Program-made: the position numbers and the translations under genes
The notes under the pieces: generated by a model
Databases searched by the model: none
What the model was told of the DNA's origin: nothing
The model's input: the letters and a program-made list of their open reading frames with translations, nothing else
Shown: piece after piece, positions 17,687 through 25,605 of the stretch
How the letters are laid out: every line of letters begins with the position of its first letter
How positions within the stretch are numbered: position 1 is the stretch's first letter
NCBI RefSeq assembly: GCF_014651955.1
Contig: NZ_BMXW01000026.1
Span: 429 to 42,962 of the forward strand
Direction of reading: 5' to 3'
From: Shewanella fodinae
GTDB taxonomy: Bacteria > Pseudomonadota > Gammaproteobacteria > Enterobacterales > Shewanellaceae
Length of the DNA: 42,534 nucleotides

Positions 17687-18619
17687 ATGATGAACGCATT
17701 TTGCAAAACCCTACTCGCTTCTGCCATCGCTGCTGCCTCTGTTGCCTCTGCACATGCGGCTGATCCGTTGACCGTTTACGGTAAACTGAACGTGACTGTT
17801 CAGAACAACGACGAGAACGGTAAAGACTCTGTGACTTCGGTACAGAGCAACGCCTCTCGCTTTGGCGTTAAAGGTGATTATGACCTCGGTAATTCACTGT
17901 CAGCTTTCTACACCGTTGAGTATGAAGTTGCCACAGATAGTAGCAGCAGCAACAACTTTAACGCACGTAATCAGTTTGTCGGTTTGAAAGGCAACTTTGG
18001 TGCTATCTCTGTTGGTCGTAACGATACCATGCTGAAGAACTCTCAGGGTGGTGTGGATCAGTTCAACGATTTGTCCGGTGACCTGAAATCCCTGTTCAAG
18101 GGTGACAACCGTATGGCACAGACTGTGACTTATCTGAGTCCGTCAATGGGCGATTTCCGCTTTGGCGCGACTTATGCGGCTGATGCTGATAGCGCTCAGG
18201 CTGGCGACAATGGCTTCTCTTCTGCTTTGATGTATGGCGATGCCAGCCTCAAGAAAACACCGATATATGCAGCCATTGCTTATGACTCTAAAGTCAAGGG
18301 CTATGATGTTTTGCGTGCGTCTGTTCAGGCAAAACTGGGGGATTTCAAACTGGGCGGTATGTACCAGACTCAGGAAAAATCTGAAGGTGACAACGACAGC
18401 ACCAATGGTTATTTGGTAAGTGCGGCGTACGATATCAAGGAAGTGACCTTAAAAGCACAGTATCAGGATATGGAAGATACTGGCGATTCCTGGTCAGTAG
18501 GCGCTGACTACAAGCTGGCTAAACCAACTAAGCTGTTTGCTTTCTACACCAGCCGCTCAATGGATAACGAAGCGGATGATGATAAATACTTCGGCGTTGG
18601 TCTGGAACACAAGTTCTAA
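17687..18619 (+). CDS. Outer-membrane general porin
   Basis: A trimeric-type beta-barrel porin of 310 residues. A signal peptide ends at ASAHA-ADP. The mature protein opens with LTVYGKLNVTVQ and alternates aromatic and polar residues in short strands, ending in the outer-membrane signature GVGLEHKF with a C-terminal Phe. Acidic loops (for example QNNDENGKDS, EKSEGDNDST) suggest a cation-tolerant pore, which is inference. ATG 17687 and 17690 both follow AAGGA at 17678-17682. The gene ends in a strong terminator and stands before phoB. In Shewanella a porin commonly occupies this position, so a role in phosphate or phosphorylated-compound uptake is possible but not shown by the sequence. Confidence 0.92.
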   Translation: MMNAFCKTLLASAIAAASVASAHAADPLTVYGKLNVTVQNNDENGKDSVTSVQSNASRFGVKGDYDLGNSLSAFYTVEYEVATDSSSSNNFNARNQFVGLKGNFGAISVGRNDTMLKNSQGGVDQFNDLSGDLKSLFKGDNRMAQTVTYLSPSMGDFRFGATYAADADSAQAGDNGFSSALMYGDASLKKTPIYAAIAYDSKVKGYDVLRASVQAKLGDFKLGGMYQTQEKSEGDNDSTNGYLVSAAYDIKEVTLKAQYQDMEDTGDSWSVGADYKLAKPTKLFAFYTSRSMDNEADDDKYFGVGLEHKF

Positions 18620-18637
18620 GATTAACGATCGTGCATG

Positions 18638-18664
18638 AGCCAGTCATAAGACTGGCTTTTTTTT
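18638..18664 (+). terminator. Intrinsic terminator of the porin gene
   Basis: AGCCAGTC-ATAA-GACTGGCT followed by a run of seven further Ts begins 19 bases after the porin stop. It separates porin from phoB transcription. Confidence 0.92.
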
Positions 18665-18799
18665 GCCAATGTTATTGTGACATTTTGACGATATTAATGA
18701 CGGCTTTTAGCCATGATGTTATGGCATTTTTCACTAAGACCATCTTTATTTCGGTTTTTTATGACACAATAATGGCAAATAACCGGGCTGTGTGACACT

Positions 18800-18833
18800 G
18801 TTTCATAATTTTGTCACAAATCTGACCAATAAT
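18800..18833 (+). promoter_or_regulatory. Pho box and -10 of the phoB promoter
   Basis: GTTTCATAATTTTGTCAC at 18800-18817 matches the PhoB consensus (CTGTCATAWAWCTGTCAY) at about 14 of 18 positions. AATAAT at 18828-18833 lies 10 bases further on, the spacing expected for a PhoB-activated -10. It implies positive autoregulation of phoB-phoR under phosphate limitation, as in E. coli. Confidence 0.7.
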
Positions 18834-18865
18834 AGCAGCGTGTTAATTCACTGACAGAAACGCTT

Positions 18866-19555
18866 ATGACCGCAAGGATTTTGATTGTCGAAGATGAGCT
18901 CGCGATCCGCGAGATGCTTACCTTTGTAATGGAACAACATGGCTTTGCTGCCAGCGGCGCCGAGGACTTTGATTCAGCCATGGCACTGTTGAAGGAACCC
19001 TATCCAGACCTTATCTTGCTGGACTGGATGTTCCCAGGTGGCAGTGGCATTCAGTTTGCGAAGTCGCTAAAGCAGGATGAATTCACCCGCAAAATTCCTA
19101 TCATCATGCTGACCGCCAGAGGTGAAGAGGAAGATAAGGTCAAAGGACTGGAAGTCGGTGCCGATGACTACATTACTAAGCCTTTTTCGCCGAAAGAGCT
19201 GGTGGCGCGTATCAAGGCTGTATTGCGCCGGGCTGCGCCAACTCGCTTGGAAGACACCATTGAAGTGCAGGGGTTGATATTGGATCCTGTCAGCCATCGG
19301 GTCTCTGTGGGAGAGTCGGTGCTGGACATGGGGCCAACAGAGTTCCGCTTGCTACATTTCTTTATGACACATCCTGAACGGGTGTATAGCCGCGAACAGT
19401 TACTGGACAATGTCTGGGGCACCAACGTTTATGTGGAAGACCGTACCGTTGATGTACATATTCGTCGCCTGCGCAAAGCCATTGAACCCTCCGGTCACGA
19501 CGGTTTGATCCAGACTGTGCGTGGTGCAGGTTATCGCTTCTCCACTCGTAGCTGA
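18866..19555 (+). CDS. phoB: Phosphate regulon response regulator PhoB
   Basis: An OmpR-family response regulator of 229 residues, the same length as E. coli PhoB. The receiver domain (1-~120) has the acidic pocket in VEDE, the phospho-acceptor D53 in [11 protein letters not shown], and the conserved lysine in ITKPFSP. The C-terminal winged helix (~130-229) contains [20 protein letters not shown] and [13 protein letters not shown]. When phosphorylated by PhoR it binds Pho boxes and activates phosphate-scavenging genes. phoR follows 74 bases downstream. A Pho box lies upstream. Confidence 0.97.
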   Translation: MTARILIVEDELAIREMLTFVMEQHGFAASGAEDFDSAMALLKEPYPDLILLDWMFPGGSGIQFAKSLKQDEFTRKIPIIMLTARGEEEDKVKGLEVGADDYITKPFSPKELVARIKAVLRRAAPTRLEDTIEVQGLILDPVSHRVSVGESVLDMGPTEFRLLHFFMTHPERVYSREQLLDNVWGTNVYVEDRTVDVHIRRLRKAIEPSGHDGLIQTVRGAGYRFSTRS

Positions 19556-19629
19556 ATATTCCGGGATGGGCACATCGCTGTTTTTGCGCTATCTTGTGCC
19601 CCATCTGCCTGAATTCAGGGCCTTCTTTT

Positions 19630-20922
19630 ATGTTTGACGCATACTCCGGCTATCGGCTGTTCTCCAGACTGGTACTGTATCTGTTGAGCTGCCTGTTATT
19701 AGGGCTGGTGTTTGGTCACGTGCTGCTGGTGTTGTGTATTGGCGCCTTTCTGATGCTGGCGTGGCATTATCGGCAACTGATGCGGCTTAATTACTGGTTA
19801 TGGAAAGATCGGCGCCTGACCCCACCACAGGGCAGTGGTAGTTGGGAAGGGGTGTTTAACGGTATTTATCGTCTCCAGGGAAAAAATCGTAAACGTATCA
19901 GTCAATTGGCCGGATTGTTAGGCCGTTTCCGTCAAGGTGCAGAAGCGCTGCCAGATGCGGCTGTAGTGCTTGATTCCAGTCTGAATATTCTATGGTGCAA
20001 TAAGTTAGCGCAACTGATGCTGGGGTTGGTATGGCCTCAAGATAATGGGCAGCGCGTTGACAACCTCATTCGTCATCCGGATTTTTCCGCGTATCTGAAA
20101 AAAGGCCGTTTTCAGGAACCGTTAGAGCTGTCCTCGCCGGTGTCAGAAAAACGCTTGCTGGAAGTGCGCTTAATGGCCTACGGCGATCGCCAATTGCTGC
20201 TAATTGCTCGCGATATTACCCGCGTAAGGCAGTTGGAAGGGATGCGCAAAGAATTTGTAGCGAACGTTTCCCATGAACTGAAGACGCCACTGACAGTGTT
20301 GCAAGGCTATCTGGAAATGATGGAAAGCATGGCCGATGCCAAAGATCCTAACCGCAAAGCATTGCAACTGATGCAACAGCAGACCGGGCGGATGCAGTCA
20401 ATGGTCGAACAGTTACTGATGTTATCAAGGATTGAGGATTCGGCAGAGATCAATCTAGAGAACGTGGTTGATATGAACAAAATGCTGGCGGTGCTGCGCA
20501 CTGAGGCAGAAGCCTTGTCGCGCGAGCGTTATCAACTGACGTTCGACTTTGATACCAAACTGCATGTGCATGGTAATGAACTGCAGTTACGCAGCGCTTG
20601 TTCCAATCTGATATCCAACGCAATTCGCTATACTGACCCCGGTGGCACCATAGAGATTAGTTGGAAAAAAGTGGCAACTGGTGCCATGTTCAGTGTTCGT
20701 GATAGCGGTATTGGTATTCCGCCGCAGCATATTACCCGTCTGACGGAACGATTTTACCGCGTTGATAATGCCCGGTCGCGGCAAACGGGGGGCTCTGGGC
20801 TTGGTCTCGCCATTGTGAAGCACGCGTTGAACCATCATCACAGTGAGTTAGTGGTGATGAGTGAACCGGGGAAGGGCAGTACTTTTAGCTTTGTGATCCC
20901 GCAACATTTGCTGGCACAGTAG
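19630..20922 (+). CDS. phoR: Phosphate regulon sensor histidine kinase PhoR
   Basis: An inner-membrane histidine kinase of 430 residues (E. coli PhoR has 431). Two close hydrophobic helices at ~10-45 leave almost no periplasmic loop, typical of PhoR, which senses phosphate through the Pst transporter and PhoU. A PAS domain spans ~95-200, the dimerisation domain has H215 in NVSHELKTPLTVLQGY, and the ATPase domain has SNLISNAIRYTDPGG, DSGIGIPP and GGSGLGLAIVKH. I chose ATG 19630, which gives the family start MFDAYSGYRLFS; an upstream in-frame start at 19594 would add an unrelated Cys-containing peptide. It is probably co-transcribed with phoB. Confidence 0.96.
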   Translation: MFDAYSGYRLFSRLVLYLLSCLLLGLVFGHVLLVLCIGAFLMLAWHYRQLMRLNYWLWKDRRLTPPQGSGSWEGVFNGIYRLQGKNRKRISQLAGLLGRFRQGAEALPDAAVVLDSSLNILWCNKLAQLMLGLVWPQDNGQRVDNLIRHPDFSAYLKKGRFQEPLELSSPVSEKRLLEVRLMAYGDRQLLLIARDITRVRQLEGMRKEFVANVSHELKTPLTVLQGYLEMMESMADAKDPNRKALQLMQQQTGRMQSMVEQLLMLSRIEDSAEINLENVVDMNKMLAVLRTEAEALSRERYQLTFDFDTKLHVHGNELQLRSACSNLISNAIRYTDPGGTIEISWKKVATGAMFSVRDSGIGIPPQHITRLTERFYRVDNARSRQTGGSGLGLAIVKHALNHHHSELVVMSEPGKGSTFSFVIPQHLLAQ

Positions 20923-21013
20923 CGACGGTAATGACCTCATAATGGTCATTAGTGTCGGTAAAATTATTTGCTGTTGATTTTATTGATTATTTAGCTTTCA
21001 TTTAACTCGGTCT

Positions 21014-21047
21014 ATGTCATGTAACTGTCATCAAATGATCATAGAAT
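21014..21047 (+). promoter_or_regulatory. Pho box and -10 of the pstS promoter
   Basis: ATGTCATGTAACTGTCAT at 21014-21031 matches the PhoB consensus at about 16 of 18 positions. A third, weaker heptamer (TGATCAT, 21036-21042) keeps the 11-base period. TAGAAT at 21042-21047 fits a -10 hexamer 10 bases after the second heptamer. This is strong evidence that the gene belongs to the Pho regulon and has its own promoter separate from phoBR. Confidence 0.85.
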
Positions 21048-21109
21048 CTTCACGGTATTGACCAATACTGACGGCAGATAACTATGGCGTCACTTTACTG
21101 GAGCAAATC

Positions 21110-22078
21110 ATGAAACTGAAACAGCTTGTAGGCGCGATGACCCTGACCGCCGGTTTATTCTCTGCAACTGCAATGGCTGCAGTCGACCCCGCGTTGCCTG
21201 ACTACGAAAAAACCAGCGGTGTTTCCGGTAATTTCTCATCGGTTGGCTCCGATACTCTGGCGAACATGATGACGCTGTGGGCCGAAGGGTTCAAGCAGAT
21301 GTATCCTAACGTCAATGTGCAAATCCAAGCGGCGGGTTCATCTACTGCCCCTCCAGCATTGACCGAAGGGACTTCTCAGTTTGGCCCCATGAGCCGCGCA
21401 ATGAAGCCCAATGAAGAAGAAGCTTTCGAAAAGCACTATGGCTACAAGCCCACTCGTATCCGTGTCGCTATCGATGCTTTGGCGGTATTTGTTCATAAAG
21501 ACAATCCGATTAAAGGGTTAAGTCTGGAACAGGTAGATGGTATTTTTTCCTCAACGCACAAATGCGGTTCCGCTGATTTGACTCGCTGGGGAGATGTGGG
21601 GTTGCAAGGAAATTGGGCGACCAAGGATATTCAGCTATATGGCCGTAACTCAGTGTCCGGGACCTATGGCTTCTTTAAAGAGCACGCGCTGTGCAAAGGT
21701 GATTTTAAGCCCAGTGTCAACGAGCAACCAGGCAGCGCCTCTGTTGTGCAGTCGGTGTCGCAGTCGCTTAACGCCGTGGGGTATTCCGGTATTGGTTACA
21801 AAACTGCCGGTGTGAAAGCTGTTGCCATCTCGAAAAAGGGTGAGGAATATATTCCTGCTACTGCCGAAAACGCAGCAACCGGCACCTACCCGTTGTCACG
21901 TTATCTGTATGTTTATGTGAATAAACATCCTAATCAGGAACTACCACCAATGCAGCGTGAATTCCTGCGTTATATCCTGTCGAAACAAGGGCAGCAGATA
22001 GTGGAAAAAGACGGCTACGTGCCACTGCCAGGGACTGTGATAGCGAAAGATCTCGCCAAGGCCGGTATCAAGTTGTAA
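21110..22078 (+). CDS. pstS: Periplasmic phosphate-binding protein (PstS family)
   Basis: A 322-residue substrate-binding protein of the Pst phosphate ABC transporter family. A signal peptide ends near TAMA-AVD. Phosphate-site motifs are visible: [31 protein letters not shown] and [12 protein letters not shown]. The gene begins 187 bases after phoR behind its own Pho box. No pstC, pstA, pstB or phoU follows; the downstream gene is an opposing LysR regulator. The permease must be elsewhere, and this copy may be a stand-alone or additional binding protein. Extracellular or biofilm-associated PstS-like proteins are known in other bacteria, so transport is likely but not proved. Confidence 0.92.
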   Translation: MKLKQLVGAMTLTAGLFSATAMAAVDPALPDYEKTSGVSGNFSSVGSDTLANMMTLWAEGFKQMYPNVNVQIQAAGSSTAPPALTEGTSQFGPMSRAMKPNEEEAFEKHYGYKPTRIRVAIDALAVFVHKDNPIKGLSLEQVDGIFSSTHKCGSADLTRWGDVGLQGNWATKDIQLYGRNSVSGTYGFFKEHALCKGDFKPSVNEQPGSASVVQSVSQSLNAVGYSGIGYKTAGVKAVAISKKGEEYIPATAENAATGTYPLSRYLYVYVNKHPNQELPPMQREFLRYILSKQGQQIVEKDGYVPLPGTVIAKDLAKAGIKL

Positions 22079-22081
22079 ATC

Positions 22082-22138
22082 GCTATCGCTGCTACTGCGA
22101 TAGCCTGTAAATAAAAACCGTCAGTTACGACGGGTTTT
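22082..22138. terminator. Double hairpin between convergent pstS and the LysR gene
   Basis: The first hairpin, GCTATCGC-N7-GCGATAGC (22082-22104), is perfect but lacks a T-run. The second, AAAACCGTC-N6-GACGGGTTTT (22114-22138), has one extra G and is flanked by As and Ts, so it can terminate both convergent transcripts. The first may protect the pstS mRNA end. Confidence 0.7.
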
Positions 22139-22150
22139 ATGTTTTGATAC

Positions 22151-23050
22151 TCAGTCTTTCATCGAAAACAGTTTGTCGGCTCTGGATTGCATAAATTCAA
22201 TAAATAGTCGGACTTTTAGCGGTTGTTGACTGCGCTGATGATACAACAACGAAATACGCCGCTTTTCACAACGCCATTCTGGCAGCAGAATTTGCAGTTT
22301 GCCTTCACGTAACTGCTGTTTTACAAACAGCTCTGGGCCGTAGAGGATCCCTCCGCTAAGTTCCGCCGCGCGAATGGCGCCATTGAGATCGGTCAGCGTC
22401 AGATTGGCCGGTCCATCGTAATAAAATGCATCACCATTGGCATGCCGCAGCGTCCAGTTGAAAAAGGGCCAGGCTTTAATGATCTTATGTCGATGTAACT
22501 GCTGTGGATGCTGTAATGCCGGAGCATGGCGCAGATAATCTGGTGATGCCACCATCCGATAGTCCAATACTCCCAGAGAGCAGGCGATCCAAGAGGAATC
22601 AGGTTGGGTGCCGCCAACAATGGCTACGTCAATGGCTTTATCAACTAGATCAAACTCTTCATTGCTTTGCGCTATATGCAATTGGATATCTGGGTACAGT
22701 TCGCAAAACTCCGAGAGACAACCAATAAGCAGATTAGCAATGATGGAAATCGGCGCTGCCAGTCTTAAGGTTCCTTCCGGTCTTTCCGGACTACCGCTGT
22801 GGCTGAGCGCATCAAATTGCGCGACCACTTCTTGGTACTTCTGATATAACGCCAGTCCTTCTTCAGTAAGGCGCAGTTTACGGGTGCTGCGCATCAGTAA
22901 CTGCTGATCAAGTTGTTCTTCCAGTCGTGCAAGTTTGCGGCTGACAGTCGCTATTGGCATCTGCAACTGACGCGCCGCCGCAGAAAAACTTCCGGCATTT
23001 ACCAGGTGGACAAACAGGTAGATGAGCTGGAGTTCCAGAGATGACTGCAT
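22151..23050 (-). CDS. LysR-family transcriptional regulator
   Basis: A 299-residue LysR regulator. The winged helix-turn-helix at ~8-65 includes SFSAAARQLQMPIATVSRKL and LEEQLDQQLLMRSTRKLRLT. The effector domain covers ~90-290, with AAPISIIANLLIG and DLVDKAIDVAIVGG. It belongs to the large CrgA/AaeR-like group and I cannot name the target. LysR genes often control a divergent neighbour. Here the divergent gene is recN, a LexA-type SOS gene, so no target is evident. It converges on pstS. Confidence 0.9.
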   Translation of the reverse strand: MQSSLELQLIYLFVHLVNAGSFSAAARQLQMPIATVSRKLARLEEQLDQQLLMRSTRKLRLTEEGLALYQKYQEVVAQFDALSHSGSPERPEGTLRLAAPISIIANLLIGCLSEFCELYPDIQLHIAQSNEEFDLVDKAIDVAIVGGTQPDSSWIACSLGVLDYRMVASPDYLRHAPALQHPQQLHRHKIIKAWPFFNWTLRHANGDAFYYDGPANLTLTDLNGAIRAAELSGGILYGPELFVKQQLREGKLQILLPEWRCEKRRISLLYHQRSQQPLKVRLFIEFMQSRADKLFSMKD

Positions 23051-23185
23051 AGTATTAAGGACTCAAACTAGGCGCTAAGACAGAGCCCCATAATAGCGGA
23101 TTGCTTGAACAGTTTGATAGCGTGATAGTGAGTCGACTGTAATATTCACTGAACTTCCTAGACCAGCATAAATAATGTGCGGCTA

Positions 23186-23229
23186 TTTACTGTATAAAAA
23201 ATCAGTATATACTGTTCATTAATACAGTG
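23186..23229 (+). promoter_or_regulatory. recN promoter with two LexA boxes
   Basis: TACTGTTCATTAATACAGTG at 23210-23229 contains a perfect CTGT-N8-ACAG LexA box. TACTGTATAAAAAATCAGTA at 23188-23207 contains a one-mismatch box (CTGT-N8-TCAG). A promoter, TTTACT (23186-23191)-N16-TATACT (23208-23213), overlaps both. Tight SOS repression is expected, as for E. coli recN, which also has more than one box. Confidence 0.88.
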
Positions 23230-23244
23230 CTTTGGGGATATTTT

Positions 23245-24906
23245 ATGCTTTGCCAACTCAGCATCAACAATTTTGCCATTGTGCGTTTTTTGGAACTGGA
23301 TTTTCGCGCTGGCATGACCAGCATTACCGGTGAAACTGGTGCCGGTAAATCAATCGCCATCGACGCGTTGGGGCTATGTTTGGGTAACCGGGCTGATGCC
23401 AGCAGCGTGCGGCCCGGTGCCGACAAAGCCGAAGTCAGTGCCCGTTTTTCGCTAACCGATGTACCGCAGGCTAAACGCTGGCTGGAAGATAATGATCTGG
23501 AGCTGGAAGACGAATGTATCCTGCGCCGGACCATTGGCAATGATGGCCGCTCACGCGCGTATATCAACGGTAATCCTGTCCCCTTGGCTCAGCTTAAGGC
23601 CTTGGGGCCATTACTGGTGGGTATTCATGGGCAGCACGCTCACCACGCTTTGCTGAAGAGTGAGCAACAGTTATTGCTGTTGGATAGCTATGCCAATCAC
23701 CGGTTATTGCTGGATGCCGTCAACAGTGCCTATCAGCGTTTTCGTCATACCGAACAACAACTACAAGAGTTACAACGTTCGCAGCAAGAGCGGATATCTC
23801 GCAAACAACTGCTGAGTTATCAAGTGGAGGAACTCAACGAGTTCGGCCTAGGGGAACAGGAATTTGCTGAGCTGGAGCAAGAGCATAAAAAGCTGGCTAA
23901 TGGTACAGCGTTGATGGAAGCCTGCCAGCAGGGGATTTACCTGCTCAGTGAAGGTGACGAGATGAATATCGAGTCATTGCTGAATAAAGCGGTACATATT
24001 GCGGCAGAACTGGAAGGCTTTGATCCGAAGTTAGCATCGGTTGGTCACATGTTGAATGAAGCACTGATCCAAGTGCAAGAGAGTGGCAGTGAGTTGCAGC
24101 GTTACCTAGAACGGTTGGAGATGGATCCTGAGGTTTTTGCTCAGATTGAAGCACGATTATCAAAAGCGATGCAATTGAGCCGCAAACACCATGTGCCGCC
24201 TGTAGAGTTATACCAGCATCATCAGTCATTGTTGGCGGAATTGAGCACTCTGGATGCCGATGAGTCAAGACTGGAGGAAGTGGAACTGCAGTTAGCCGCG
24301 AGTCGAGAAAACTACTTTGTGCAGGCCCAGAAATTAAGCCAAAGTCGGCTGCGTTATGCCAAAGAGTTGGAAAAATTAGTCACTGATTCAGTGCGCGAGC
24401 TGAATATGCCAAAAGCCAAGTTTGTGGTGTCCGTGCAATTTAACGAACAACAGATGTCGCTGCATGGCTGTGATGATGTGGAGTTCCGAGTCAGCACCAA
24501 CCCGGGACAACCCTTGGAGAGCATGGCTAAAGTTGCTTCTGGTGGTGAGCTGTCGCGCATCGGTTTAGGGATCCAGGTGATTACTGCGCGCAAAGTGGCA
24601 ACACCAACACTGATCTTTGATGAAGTGGATGTAGGGATTTCTGGACCCACCGCCGCGGTTGTGGGCCGCATGCTGCGTTCGTTGGGGGAATCGACTCAGG
24701 TTTTATGTGTGACTCACCTGCCCCAGGTCGCTGGTAATGGTCATCAACATATGTATGTCGCCAAACAGAGTAAAGGTGGCATGACTGAGACTTCTATGGT
24801 GTCATTAAATCGTGAGCAGAGAGTACAGGAGCTGGCGCGGTTACTGGGTGGTGATATTATTACTGACAATACGCTCGCCAATGCGCGCGAGTTGTTGAAT
24901 GCCTGA
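23245..24906 (+). CDS. recN: DNA repair protein RecN
   Basis: An SMC-like ATPase of 553 residues (E. coli RecN has 553) that holds DNA ends during RecA-dependent double-strand break repair. Walker A GETGAGKS is near residue 30. Two long coiled-coil arms occupy ~155-370, with the heptad-rich EQQLQELQRSQQERISRKQL in the first. The C-terminal half has the ABC signature VASGGELSRIGLGIQ, Walker B LIFDEVDVGISG and the THLPQVA histidine switch. ATG 23245 gives the family start MLCQLSINNFAIV; the frame is open to 23227 but there is no reason to start earlier. Two LexA boxes lie upstream and a terminator downstream. Confidence 0.97.
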   Translation: MLCQLSINNFAIVRFLELDFRAGMTSITGETGAGKSIAIDALGLCLGNRADASSVRPGADKAEVSARFSLTDVPQAKRWLEDNDLELEDECILRRTIGNDGRSRAYINGNPVPLAQLKALGPLLVGIHGQHAHHALLKSEQQLLLLDSYANHRLLLDAVNSAYQRFRHTEQQLQELQRSQQERISRKQLLSYQVEELNEFGLGEQEFAELEQEHKKLANGTALMEACQQGIYLLSEGDEMNIESLLNKAVHIAAELEGFDPKLASVGHMLNEALIQVQESGSELQRYLERLEMDPEVFAQIEARLSKAMQLSRKHHVPPVELYQHHQSLLAELSTLDADESRLEEVELQLAASRENYFVQAQKLSQSRLRYAKELEKLVTDSVRELNMPKAKFVVSVQFNEQQMSLHGCDDVEFRVSTNPGQPLESMAKVASGGELSRIGLGIQVITARKVATPTLIFDEVDVGISGPTAAVVGRMLRSLGESTQVLCVTHLPQVAGNGHQHMYVAKQSKGGMTETSMVSLNREQRVQELARLLGGDIITDNTLANARELLNA

Positions 24907-24929
24907 GTTGTTGGGGCCTAAGCGGTGAA

Positions 24930-24955
24930 AAGGCCGGGAATCCCGGCCTTATTAC
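24930..24955 (+). terminator. Terminator between convergent recN and yjaG
   Basis: AAGGCCGGG-AAT-CCCGGCCTT is a perfect 9-bp stem 23 bases after the recN stop. The following T content is modest (ATTACATTT), so it may be an imperfect intrinsic terminator that serves both directions. Confidence 0.7.
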
Positions 24956-25001
24956 ATTTAGTGTATGGCTAATGGCGTATCGTAGGGAAAAGTCTGCCCC
25001 G

Positions 25002-25601
25002 TCAGTTCAGTGAAATACCAATATTAGATACCCCGTTAGCAACAATCTCTTTACGCAACTCTTTAATAAATACTGCATCTGGCTGCGGTTGTTCTTCAAC
25101 GATGGTCAATAGCGATTCCTGCAGTTGCCGCTCTTCTTGCATCACCTCATGATCGAACACAAAATCTTCCAGTTGTTGTTCTGTCATCTCGTCAGGCGCA
25201 ATGGCTTCAATGTAATTGGCGACGGTGGCTGAAGATAGTTTGGAAATATTGATAATGTCATCTTCGACTTTGCTCTCCAATGCGCCGAGTAAAGAGGACA
25301 GTGCGACCACTGCGTCCAGTGCTGGATAGACACCATAAACGTCAAAATTCTCCGGCTCTGGGGTATTTTCTTCCAGCTTGGCTAACTGCAATTCAATATT
25401 CAGTTTGAGTTTGTTGTCATAAAGCGACTGCCACAACAGTTGCAGTAAGGTTTCCAAAACTGCCGGATTTCCAAAATGACACACTTCAGCAAACAGCTGA
25501 TAGTTAGGTAGCATGCGTTGACACAGTGCTACGGCAAACAGTTTTTTCTGCGGCAGGCTTAGTGCTTTAAGCCGTTTAAAAAATCCCGCTTTTACATTCA
25601 T
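25002..25601 (-). CDS. DUF416 protein (YjaG family)
   Basis: A 199-residue soluble, mainly helical protein. It resembles E. coli YjaG along its length: CQRMLPNYQLFAEVCHFG, FDVYGVYPALDAVVALS and the C-terminal SNIGISL are the family landmarks. Function is unknown. It starts only 4 bases after the barA stop codon and is almost certainly read from the same transcript. In E. coli yjaG is elsewhere, so the link to barA is a feature of this lineage. It ends facing recN. Confidence 0.88.
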   Translation of the reverse strand: MNVKAGFFKRLKALSLPQKKLFAVALCQRMLPNYQLFAEVCHFGNPAVLETLLQLLWQSLYDNKLKLNIELQLAKLEENTPEPENFDVYGVYPALDAVVALSSLLGALESKVEDDIINISKLSSATVANYIEAIAPDEMTEQQLEDFVFDHEVMQEERQLQESLLTIVEEQPQPDAVFIKELRKEIVANGVSNIGISLN

Positions 25602-25605
25602 GGGT

